Shown here: piece by piece, positions 10,057 through 17,372 of the stretch
Position numbering within the stretch: the first letter of the stretch is position 1
Layout of the letters: each line of letters starts with the position of its first letter
Assembly: GCA_966211955.1 (NCBI GenBank)
Contig: CBIHOF010000019.1
Location: forward strand, 45,758-109,757
Direction: 5' to 3'
Origin: Albitalea sp966211955
GTDB lineage: Bacteria > Pseudomonadota > Gammaproteobacteria > Burkholderiales > Burkholderiaceae_C
Length of the DNA: 64,000 nt
Notes under the pieces: model-generated
Database searches by the model: none
What the model was told of the DNA's origin: nothing
Seen by the model: the letters and a program-made list of their open reading frames with translations, nothing else
Translations under genes and position numbers: made by a program

Positions 10057-11121
10057 ATGACGAATCCATCCGACCGACCCGTCGTTGCCCTGACCCTGGG
10101 CGACCCGGCAGGCATCGGCCCCGAGCTCATCGCGCGCCTGCTGGCACAAGGCGACCTGGTCGGCGAGGCCAATGTCGTGCTGGTGGGCGACGCCTGGTTG
10201 TGGGAAGACGGCCAGCGCATCGCCGGCCTGCGGGTGGCCACGGCACCCGTGGCCAGCCTGGCCGAAGTGCGTGGGCGCGCCGACTCGCGCACGCCTGCCT
10301 TCGTCGCCATGGACAGCGTGCGTGCCGACGAGGTGCACCGCGGCCAGGCCGAGGCTGCCGGCGGCCGATCGGTGCTCCAGGTGCTGGACGCCTGCATGGA
10401 CGCCGCCCTCCGCCATGAAATCGATGCCATCTGCTTCGCGCCCTTGAACAAGTTCGCGATGAAGCAAGGCGGCCTGAAGCATGAAGACGAGCTGCACCAC
10501 TTCGCCGTGCACCTGGGCGTCAAAGGCTACTTCTGCGAGTTCAACACGCTCGATGGCCTGTGGACCTCGCGCGTGTCGTCCCACGTGCCGCTGAAGGACG
10601 CACCGAAGTACCTGGAGCAAGGCCGCATCGAAGACGCCGCGCGCCTCATCTACCGCTCGCTGCAGGCCAACGGCGTGGCGGCGCCTCGCGTGGCCGTTGC
10701 CGGCTTCAACCCGCACAACGGCGACGGCGGCACCTGCGGCCGCGAAGAGATCGACATCATCGAGCCCGCGGTGCGGGCGCTGCGTGCGCAAGGCACGCCC
10801 GTGGCGGGCCCCTACCCGGCCGACACCATCTTCCTCAAGGCACGCGACGGCGAGCTCGACGCCATCGTCACCATGTACCACGACCAGGGGCAGATCGCGA
10901 TCAAGCTGATGGGCTTCTCGCGCGGCGTGACGGTGCAAGGCGGCCTGCCCATCCCGATCACCACGCCGGCCCATGGCACGGCCTACGACATCGCGGGCCT
11001 CGGCCGCGCCAACGTCGACGCCACCGCCAACGCGTTTCGCATCGCCTGCCGCATGGGCCGCGCCTACCGCGACGGCCAGTCGCTCTTCGGCGCCGGCTCG
11101 TCCACGACATCACAGCACTGA
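10057..11121 (+). CDS. PdxA2-type 4-hydroxythreonine-4-phosphate dehydrogenase-like protein
   Basis: A 354-residue member of the PdxA family of NAD-dependent, metal-using oxidative decarboxylases. It shows the N-terminal LTLGDPAGIGPE, the metal-site regions SSHVPLKD and MYHDQGQ, and the family block FNPHNGDGGTCGREEID. True PdxA acts in vitamin B6 synthesis; catabolic paralogues (PdxA2) act on phosphorylated four-carbon acids such as D-threonate or D-erythronate 4-phosphate, normally next to a DUF1537 kinase. No DUF1537 gene is here, and the gene lies between an ABC importer and a sugar-acid dehydratase, so a catabolic role is more likely than B6 synthesis. GAGG precedes the ATG. Confidence 0.85.
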   Translation: MTNPSDRPVVALTLGDPAGIGPELIARLLAQGDLVGEANVVLVGDAWLWEDGQRIAGLRVATAPVASLAEVRGRADSRTPAFVAMDSVRADEVHRGQAEAAGGRSVLQVLDACMDAALRHEIDAICFAPLNKFAMKQGGLKHEDELHHFAVHLGVKGYFCEFNTLDGLWTSRVSSHVPLKDAPKYLEQGRIEDAARLIYRSLQANGVAAPRVAVAGFNPHNGDGGTCGREEIDIIEPAVRALRAQGTPVAGPYPADTIFLKARDGELDAIVTMYHDQGQIAIKLMGFSRGVTVQGGLPIPITTPAHGTAYDIAGLGRANVDATANAFRIACRMGRAYRDGQSLFGAGSSTTSQH

Positions 11122-11131
11122 GAACCCCGTC

Positions 11132-12328
11132 ATGAAAATCAAGTCCGTCCGCGCCCGCGTCTTCGAATGGAAGGGCAAGACCGTCCCGCCGCAAGGCAAC
11201 TTCTGCTCCAACGCCATGGACCTGGTCTATGACAACGGCGCGAATCGGCATGCCGCCGGCCGGGACACGATGAACACCTTCCGCTTCCACGGCTGGACGG
11301 TGGTGGAGGTGGAGACCGACGACGGCATCGTCGGCCTGGGCAACGTCGCCCTCGCGCCCAAGATCGCCAAGGCCATCATCGACGAGTACCTGGCGCCGCT
11401 GGTGGTGGGCCAGGACCCGTGGGACTACGAATACCTGAACCAGCGCATGTACCGCGCCACCCACGCCTGGGGCCGAAAGGGCGTGGGCATGGCCGCCATC
11501 TCGGCGGTGGACATCGCCATCTGGGACATCCTCGGCAAGAGCGTGAACAAGCCGGTGTTCAAGCTGCTGGGCGGACGCACGAAGGAAAAGATCCCTTGCT
11601 ACTACAGCAAGCTCTATCACAGCGACCTGAAGGAAATGCAGTCCGAGGCGCAGAAATTCCTGGACCAGGGCTTTCGCGCCTTCAAGATGCGCTTCGGCCA
11701 CGGCCCGCAGCATGGGCAGCAAGGCGTGGTCGAGAACCTGAAGTCCGTCGATGCGGTGCGCGAGGTCATCGGCTACGACAACGACCTGATGCTCGAGTGC
11801 TACATGGGCTGGAACGTCGAATATGCCAAGCGCATCCTGCCCAAGCTGGAGAAGTACCAGCCGCGCTGGCTGGAAGAACCGGTCATCGCCGACGACATCG
11901 ACGGCTATGCAGAACTGAACCAGCTGACCAGCATTCCCATCTCGGGCGGCGAGCATGAGTTCAGCCTCTACGGCTTCAAGCAGCTCCTCGACCGCAAGGC
12001 CGTGAGCGTGGTGCAGTACGACACCAACCGCGTGGGCGGCATCACCATGGCCCACAAGATCAACGCGCTGTGCGAGTCGTACAGCGTGCCGGTGATTCCG
12101 CATGCGGGCCAGATGCACAACTACCACCTGACGATGAGCAGCCTGAACTGCCCGATCAGCGAGTACTTCCCGATGCACGACGTGGAAGTCGGCAACGAGT
12201 TGTTCTACTACCTCTTCGACGGCGACCCGGTGGCCGAGAACGGCTTCCTGCAGCTGGATGACCACACGCCGGGGCTGGGCCTGTCGCTCAAGACCGAGTA
12301 CCTCGACCAGTTCCACATCATCCAATGA
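11132..12328 (+). CDS. Enolase-superfamily sugar-acid dehydratase (rhamnonate/lyxonate dehydratase type)
   Basis: A 398-residue mandelate racemase/muconate lactonizing-type enzyme. Visible active-site residues are Lys185 and Arg187 (FKMRFGHGP), Mg ligands Glu222 (LMLECYMGW), Glu248 (RWLEEP) and Glu274 (GGEHEF), Asp297 (QYDTNR), and His324 (IPHAGQMHN). The overall pattern resembles L-rhamnonate and L-lyxonate dehydratases. Followed by an L-2-keto-3-deoxyarabonate dehydratase and a 2-oxoglutarate-semialdehyde dehydrogenase, it most likely turns an L-pentonate (L-lyxonate or L-arabonate) into L-2-keto-3-deoxypentonate. L-rhamnonate is less likely because no matching aldolase or dehydrogenase follows. 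Its stop overlaps the next start by four bases. Confidence 0.88.
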   Translation: MKIKSVRARVFEWKGKTVPPQGNFCSNAMDLVYDNGANRHAAGRDTMNTFRFHGWTVVEVETDDGIVGLGNVALAPKIAKAIIDEYLAPLVVGQDPWDYEYLNQRMYRATHAWGRKGVGMAAISAVDIAIWDILGKSVNKPVFKLLGGRTKEKIPCYYSKLYHSDLKEMQSEAQKFLDQGFRAFKMRFGHGPQHGQQGVVENLKSVDAVREVIGYDNDLMLECYMGWNVEYAKRILPKLEKYQPRWLEEPVIADDIDGYAELNQLTSIPISGGEHEFSLYGFKQLLDRKAVSVVQYDTNRVGGITMAHKINALCESYSVPVIPHAGQMHNYHLTMSSLNCPISEYFPMHDVEVGNELFYYLFDGDPVAENGFLQLDDHTPGLGLSLKTEYLDQFHIIQ

Positions 12329-13254
12329 ACTCCATCACCACGCGCCGCTACCAGGGCCTGTTCCCCGTCGTGCCCACGCCGTTCACCGAGAGCGGCGAAC
12401 TCGACCTCGCAAGCCAGAAGCGCTGCGTCGATTTCATGATCGACGCCGGCTCCAACGGCCTGTGCATCCTCGCCAACTTCTCCGAGCAGTTCCTGCTGGC
12501 CGACGATGAACGCGAAACGCTGACCCGCACGGTGCTGGAGCACGTGAATGGGCGCGTGCCGGTGATCGTCACCACCAGCCACTTCAGCAGCCGCGTCTGC
12601 GCCGCGCGCAGCCGCCGCGCGCAGGACCAGGGCGCCGCCATGGTGATGGTGATGCCGCCCTACCACGGCGCCACCTTCCGCGTGCCCGAGGCGCAGATCT
12701 TCGAGTTCTATGCTGCCGTGTCCGACGCGATCGACATTCCAATCATGGTGCAGGACGCGCCCGCCAGCGGCACGGTGCTGTCGGCGGCCTTCCTGGCTCG
12801 CATGGCACGCGAGATCGAGCACCTGTGCTACTTCAAGATCGAGACGCCCGGCGCGGCCGCCAAGCTGCGCGAACTGATCCGCCTGGGCGGTGATGCGATC
12901 GAAGGCCCGTGGGACGGCGAGGAGGCGATCACGCTCATCCCCGACCTGGAAGCCGGCGCCACCGGTGCGATGACCGGTGGCGGCTTTCCCGATGGTCTGC
13001 GCCCCATCCTCGACGCCTACCGCGCCGGCCTTCGCGACGAAGCCATCGCGCACTATGAGCGCTGGCTGCCGCTGATCAACCTCGAGAACCGCCAGTGCGG
13101 GCCGCTGGCTGCCAAGGCCCTGATGAAGGCCGGCGGCGTGATCGCCTGCGAGGCGCCACGCCACCCGTTCGCGCCGCTGCATCCGGCCAGCCGCTCGCTG
13201 CTGATCGAGACCGCGAAGCGCCTCGATGCACTGGTGCTGCGCTGGAACCACTGA
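12325..13254 (+). CDS. L-2-keto-3-deoxyarabonate dehydratase (DapA superfamily)
   Basis: A 309-residue class I (Schiff-base) enzyme of the DHDPS/NAL superfamily. Lys171 (YFKIETPG) is the expected Schiff-base lysine. From memory, blocks such as FMIDAGSNGLCILANFSEQF, MPPYHGATFRVPEAQIF and AIEGPWDGEEAITL are shared with the L-KDA dehydratase of Azospirillum brasilense, which converts L-2-keto-3-deoxyarabonate to 2-oxoglutarate semialdehyde. It starts inside the stop of the enolase-type dehydratase (ATGA overlap) and is followed by the semialdehyde dehydrogenase, giving consecutive pathway steps. A 5-keto-4-deoxyglucarate dehydratase activity is the main alternative. Confidence 0.9.
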   Translation: MNSITTRRYQGLFPVVPTPFTESGELDLASQKRCVDFMIDAGSNGLCILANFSEQFLLADDERETLTRTVLEHVNGRVPVIVTTSHFSSRVCAARSRRAQDQGAAMVMVMPPYHGATFRVPEAQIFEFYAAVSDAIDIPIMVQDAPASGTVLSAAFLARMAREIEHLCYFKIETPGAAAKLRELIRLGGDAIEGPWDGEEAITLIPDLEAGATGAMTGGGFPDGLRPILDAYRAGLRDEAIAHYERWLPLINLENRQCGPLAAKALMKAGGVIACEAPRHPFAPLHPASRSLLIETAKRLDALVLRWNH

Positions 13255-13292
13255 GCCGCAGCCACCTCTCGAACCCATCGAAGCTCTCAACC

Positions 13293-14915
13293 ATGACCCT
13301 GACCGGTGATCTGCTCATCGGCGCACATGACGTGCGCCCGGACGGAGAGACATTCTTCGCCTTCAATCCTTCGACCGGCGAGCCCCTGCCCACGGCCTTC
13401 GCGCAAGCCGGTGCCGCTGACATCGAGCAAGCCTGCCAGCTGGCCGCTGCCGCCTTCGATGCCTACCGCGGCACGACGCCAACGGTGCGGGCCGATCTTC
13501 TGGAGCGCATCGCGGCGCACATCGAAGCGCTGGGCGCCGCGCTGATCGAGCGGGCGATGGCCGAGTCCGGCCTGCCCCAGGCTCGGCTGGAAGGCGAGCG
13601 CGGTCGCACCTGCGCGCAACTGCGCCTGTTCGCCCGCGTGCTGCGTGAGAGCCTGTGGCAGTTGCCGGTGCTCGACACGGCGCAGCCGACTCGCCAGCCG
13701 CTGCCGCGCGCCGACCTGCGCATGGGCCAGGTGGCACTGGGGCCCGTGGCCGTGTTCGGCGCCAGCAACTTCCCGCTCGCGTTTTCAGTGGCCGGTGGCG
13801 ACACCGCCTCGGCACTGGCCGCCGGTTGCCCGGTCGTGGTCAAGGCCCACCCGTCGCACCCCGGCACCTCGGAGCTCGTGGGCCGCGCCGTCCGCCAGGC
13901 GGTGGCCGATGCCGGCCTGCCCGAGGGCGTGTTCTCGATGCTGGCCGGCACGGGCCACGCGCTGGGCACGCAGCTCGTGGCGCACGCTGCCATCCAGGCC
14001 GTGGGCTTCACGGGCTCGCGTGCGGGCGGCCTGGCCCTGCTCGCCGTCGCACAACGGCGGCCGCAACCCATCCCGGTCTATGCCGAGATGAGCGCGGTGA
14101 ACCCGGTCTTCATGCTGCCCGGCGCACTGGAAGCCAGGGCCGAGCGGATCGCCCAGGGCTTCGTCGATTCACTGACCTTGGGGACCGGCCAGTTCTGCAC
14201 CAACCCCGGCGTGGTGGTCGGCCTCGCGGGGTCGTCGTGGGAGCGTTTCATCGCCGCGATCGAGGCTGCCGTGGCCACGAAGCCGGCGGGCATCATGCTC
14301 AACCCCGGCATCCACCGCGCCTACCTGCAGGGCGTCGACACCCTGTCCAGGCAATCGGGCGTGCAAGGCCTGGCCCGAGGCGTGGAGGCTGCTGCCGGCA
14401 GCAACGCCTGTTCCGCCCAGGCGGCGGTGTTCCAGGCGACAGCATCGACCTGGCTGGAGAACATCGCCCTTGAAGATGAAATCTTCGGGCCCTGCGCGTT
14501 GCTCGTGCGCTGCGACAGCGACGCGCAATTGCTCGCCGTGGCCGAGCGCCTGTCCGGCCAGCTCACCGCCACGCTGCACCTGGACGAGGTCGCGGACGCC
14601 GACCTGCAACTGGCTCGCCGGCTGATGCCTGTCCTGGAACGCAAGGCCGGTCGCATCCTCGCCAACAGCTTTCCGACGGGCGTCGAGGTGTGCCACGCCA
14701 TGGTCCATGGCGGGCCCTGGCCTGCGACCTCGGACAGCCGCAGCACCTCGGTCGGCAGCAGCGCCATCCTTCGGTTCCTGCGCCCGGTCTGCTACCAGGA
14801 CCTGCCGCAAGCGCTGCTGCCCGCCGCCTTGCGCGACGAGGCAACGGCCACGCGCTGGAAGATGGTCGATGGAGACATGATCGCGCCCGGTCCGGCGAAC
14901 CACGCCGTCGCCTGA
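13293..14915 (+). CDS. 2-oxoglutarate semialdehyde (2,5-dioxovalerate) dehydrogenase
   Basis: A 540-residue aldehyde dehydrogenase with catalytic Cys302 (GQFCTNPG), Glu265 (YAEMSAVNP) and Asn159 (GASNFPLAFS). The motif GDTASALAAGCPVVVKAHPSHPGTS is characteristic of 2-oxoglutarate-semialdehyde dehydrogenases rather than generic ALDHs, and the length of about 525-540 also fits. It oxidises the product of the keto-deoxy-acid dehydratase to 2-oxoglutarate, feeding the TCA cycle. It is 38 bp downstream of that dehydratase, and the last gene of the plus-strand operon, ending five bases before the convergent LacI gene's stop. Confidence 0.92.
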   Translation: MTLTGDLLIGAHDVRPDGETFFAFNPSTGEPLPTAFAQAGAADIEQACQLAAAAFDAYRGTTPTVRADLLERIAAHIEALGAALIERAMAESGLPQARLEGERGRTCAQLRLFARVLRESLWQLPVLDTAQPTRQPLPRADLRMGQVALGPVAVFGASNFPLAFSVAGGDTASALAAGCPVVVKAHPSHPGTSELVGRAVRQAVADAGLPEGVFSMLAGTGHALGTQLVAHAAIQAVGFTGSRAGGLALLAVAQRRPQPIPVYAEMSAVNPVFMLPGALEARAERIAQGFVDSLTLGTGQFCTNPGVVVGLAGSSWERFIAAIEAAVATKPAGIMLNPGIHRAYLQGVDTLSRQSGVQGLARGVEAAAGSNACSAQAAVFQATASTWLENIALEDEIFGPCALLVRCDSDAQLLAVAERLSGQLTATLHLDEVADADLQLARRLMPVLERKAGRILANSFPTGVEVCHAMVHGGPWPATSDSRSTSVGSSAILRFLRPVCYQDLPQALLPAALRDEATATRWKMVDGDMIAPGPANHAVA

Positions 14916-14926
14916 GCGTTCAGGCG
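14909..14926. terminator. Hairpin carrying both convergent stop codons
   Basis: CGCCTGA and TCAGGCG form a perfect seven-base stem around a GCGT loop. The TGA of the dehydrogenase gene is in the left arm and the complement of the LacI-gene TGA is in the right arm, so both genes end inside one hairpin. Only a short T-rich stretch (GCTTT) follows on the plus strand, so terminator strength is doubtful. Confidence 0.4.
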
Positions 14927-15951
14927 CTTTGCCGCTCGACGATCTCGAAGCCGATGTCCACGACGCGCTGCTTCACCGCCCGGCCCTCCGCGCGGTCCAC
15001 GATGAACTGAGCCGCCTGCCGGCCGATGGCGGTGCCGTCGATGCGCACGGTGGTGAGCGAGGGCAGCACGTCGGCGGCGAAGTCGAGGTCGCCGAAGCCC
15101 ATCACCGACATCTGTTTCGGCATGGCGATGCGGCGTGACTGCGCTTCGGTGATGACCCCCAACGCCAGCAGGTCGGAGCTGCAGAACACGGCGTCGATGT
15201 CCTTCGTTCGCGACAGCAATTCCGACAGTGCCTCGCGGCCGGACCTGAGCGTCGTGGGCGCCGGCACCTTGATGACGATCACTGGCGGCAGCTTCGCGGC
15301 CTTGGCCGCCTTCACGAAGGCCTGGTTGCGGCGCTCGGCACGCTCGTCGTCGCCCGAGATAACGGCCAGCCGCGTGCGGCCCTTGCCCCGCAGATGCTCC
15401 AGCACGGCGCGACCCACCTCCTCGTGCGAGAAGCCCACGAGCATGTCGATGGGCGACGGCGTGAGGTCCCAGGTTTCCACCACCGGAATGCCCGCGGCCA
15501 TCAGCCGTTTGCGCCCTTGCGGCGAATGCATGATGCCGGTGAGCACGATGCCATCGGGCCGCCGGCCGATGATCGCGTCGAGCAGCGCGTCTTCCCGCGA
15601 ATCGACGTAGCCGCTCTGGCCGAGCATGAGCTGGTAGCCCTTCTCGCTCAAGGCCTGGGTGAGCGACTGGATGGTCTCGAGGAACACCGGCCCCGCGATG
15701 GTGGGCACGACGGCCGCGACCAGCTTGCTCTTCGACGACGCGAGCGAGCCCGCCAGGCGGTTGGGCACGTAGCCTGTGCGCGCGACGGCGTCGGTGACTT
15801 TTTTCAGCACCTCGTCGGACACCTGCGCCGGCGTGTTCAGCGCACGCGATGCAGTGATGGGCGCGACACCGGCGATGCGCGCCACTTCATGCAGCGTGAT
15901 CGCGCCGGTGCCGCGGCGGCTTCGGCGCGGAGTGTCGAGGTCGGTCGGCAT
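14920..15951 (-). CDS. LacI/GalR-family transcriptional regulator (GntR-like)
   Basis: About 343 residues with the N-terminal LacI helix-turn-helix and hinge (ITLHEVARIAGVAPITASRA, then LNTPAQVSDEVLKKV) and a periplasmic-binding-protein-like sensor domain ending with the conserved MSVMGFGDLDFA block. Closest in style to gluconate repressor GntR-type LacI proteins. It is convergent with the sugar-acid operon and probably controls it, perhaps through the palindrome at 3425-3438. The start is uncertain: MPTDLD at 15951 is used here, with ATGs at 15963 and 15984 possible. No clear Shine-Dalgarno helps choose. Confidence 0.88.
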   Translation of the reverse strand: MPTDLDTPRRSRRGTGAITLHEVARIAGVAPITASRALNTPAQVSDEVLKKVTDAVARTGYVPNRLAGSLASSKSKLVAAVVPTIAGPVFLETIQSLTQALSEKGYQLMLGQSGYVDSREDALLDAIIGRRPDGIVLTGIMHSPQGRKRLMAAGIPVVETWDLTPSPIDMLVGFSHEEVGRAVLEHLRGKGRTRLAVISGDDERAERRNQAFVKAAKAAKLPPVIVIKVPAPTTLRSGREALSELLSRTKDIDAVFCSSDLLALGVITEAQSRRIAMPKQMSVMGFGDLDFAADVLPSLTTVRIDGTAIGRQAAQFIVDRAEGRAVKQRVVDIGFEIVERQSA

Positions 15952-16014
15952 GCGGCCGATCATAGTGGGCGATGGCTGCGCCACCGGCGGCGGTGACGCG
16001 CGGCCAACGGGGCA

Positions 16015-16686
16015 CTACATGGGTGGCTGGAGGCACATCGGATGGTGCGCGAGCTGGGCAGCCCGTTGCTGCGGATCGCCCACCGGCGCCACGAGGATCA
16101 GCGCCGGCCCTTCGGCCCCCTTCGCCTGCCATTGCACGCCGGCCCCGTCGGTGCTCGCATAGGCCGACAAGCCGTCGTAGGGCCGCAATGCCTCGTGGCC
16201 GAGAATCTCCAGCGCCTCGTCGGAGGCATCGGGGGGTGCGTGGCTCACGATGGTGGCCACGCGGAACACCACGTCGCTGGAACCGGGCTTCGGCTCGGGT
16301 TCGAAGATGACGGTCACGAGACCGCCCCTGCGGCTGATGTATTGCGCTCGAGGCCGCTGCCAGACTCCGATGTCGCGGCACACGGCCCTGACCCCGGACA
16401 AGGCCACCAGCCCTTGCCGATCGAAGACATGCGAAGGCCAGTACGCGGCCAGCACGTCCATCACGGGCGCGTCCGCTCGCAGCGCATCGAGCGCCGGCAC
16501 GGGCGGTGCGGGCCGTGTCGGCACCTCGACCGCGACCCAGGGCAGGTCCAGCAGGGAATTCAAGTCCTGGTCGACGCAGACTTCGGGCAGGCAGGGACGC
16601 CCGTTCTCCACGGGCAGGTGCTCGGCCGCGGCGCACCAGGAAGCTGACAGGGAAAGAAGCAACACGAGGGTGCATCGGATGGACAT
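16015..16686 (-). CDS. Secreted protein of unknown function
   Basis: A 223-residue protein that I do not recognise. It has a clear signal peptide (MSIRCTLVLLLSLSASWCAAA). The mature part has two early cysteines (CLPEVC), a proline-rich stretch (TRPAPPVPALDAL) and another Cys (AVCRDIG), suggesting a disulfide-bonded periplasmic or surface protein. There are no membrane segments after the signal. It sits alone between the divergent-side LacI gene and the Pal-like lipoprotein gene, which begins on the same strand further upstream (ending 64 bp away), so a shared transcript is possible. Confidence 0.7.
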   Translation of the reverse strand: MSIRCTLVLLLSLSASWCAAAEHLPVENGRPCLPEVCVDQDLNSLLDLPWVAVEVPTRPAPPVPALDALRADAPVMDVLAAYWPSHVFDRQGLVALSGVRAVCRDIGVWQRPRAQYISRRGGLVTVIFEPEPKPGSSDVVFRVATIVSHAPPDASDEALEILGHEALRPYDGLSAYASTDGAGVQWQAKGAEGPALILVAPVGDPQQRAAQLAHHPMCLQPPM

Positions 16687-16749
16687 GACTTCTCCAGGCG
16701 GATGCAGTGTTCACGAAGGCCTGGGCGCCAAGGCGCCCAGGCAGCCGGA

Positions 16750-17295
16750 TCAGTTCTTGTAGGCGATGTCGGCACGCCGGTTCTGTGCCCACGCCGCTTC
16801 GTCATGCCCCGTGGCCTTCGGACGCTCCTCGCCGAAGCTCACCGGCTCCATCTGGGAATCCTTGACGCCGTAGATCTTCATGGCGCGCAGCACCGCTTCG
16901 GCACGCCGCTGGCCGAGCGCGAGGTTGTATTCGGCGCTGCCGCGTTCATCGGCATTGCCTTCGATGCGCACGGCCAATGCCGGGTGCGCCATCAGGTACT
17001 TGCCATGGTTCTCGACCACGGCCGTGCCCTGCGACTTGATGGCGTCGTCGTCATAGTCGAAGTAGATGCTTCGCTCACGGGAGATGAGGCTGTTCGGGTC
17101 CTTGTGGGGCAGCACGGTCACCGACGCCACCGACGACGACGCAGGCTGTGCCGTGCCCGACGAAGGCGTGGCGGCGGCGCCGGTCTTTGCGGCAGGCGCA
17201 GCAGGCGCGGTGGCGGGCGCGACGGGCGTGCTGCTGCATGCGCCGAGCATCGCAGCTGCCGCGACCGCGGCAAAGAGGGACTCGAATTTGTTCAT
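16750..17295 (-). CDS. Pal-like OmpA-family peptidoglycan-associated lipoprotein
   Basis: A 181-residue lipoprotein: signal peptide with lipobox LGAC at the N-terminus, then an Ala/Pro-rich linker (TPVAPATAPAAPAAKTG), then an OmpA C-terminal domain with the peptidoglycan-binding signature (IEGNADERGSAEYNLALGQRRA). It should anchor the outer membrane to peptidoglycan. The ATG at 17295 has GGAG upstream. No tolB, tolA or ybgF lies near, unlike the standard tol-pal operon, so this may be a second Pal paralogue rather than the Tol-system one. Arg/Asp residues of the diaminopimelate pocket (NADERG, NRRADI) are present. Confidence 0.88.
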   Translation of the reverse strand: MNKFESLFAAVAAAAMLGACSSTPVAPATAPAAPAAKTGAAATPSSGTAQPASSSVASVTVLPHKDPNSLISRERSIYFDYDDDAIKSQGTAVVENHGKYLMAHPALAVRIEGNADERGSAEYNLALGQRRAEAVLRAMKIYGVKDSQMEPVSFGEERPKATGHDEAAWAQNRRADIAYKN

Positions 17296-17372
17296 GGTGA
17301 TCTCCAAGGGATGGGTGGCCGTTTTGGCCGTTGATCGGCTTCGACGCCGGAAAGTAAACAGGGCCAAGGGGT

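Noticed and set aside
10057..11121. Vitamin B6 biosynthesis PdxA
   Set aside because: The gene lies within a sugar-acid operon and differs in the first metal-site block (KHEDELHHFA), so a catabolic PdxA2-type role was preferred.
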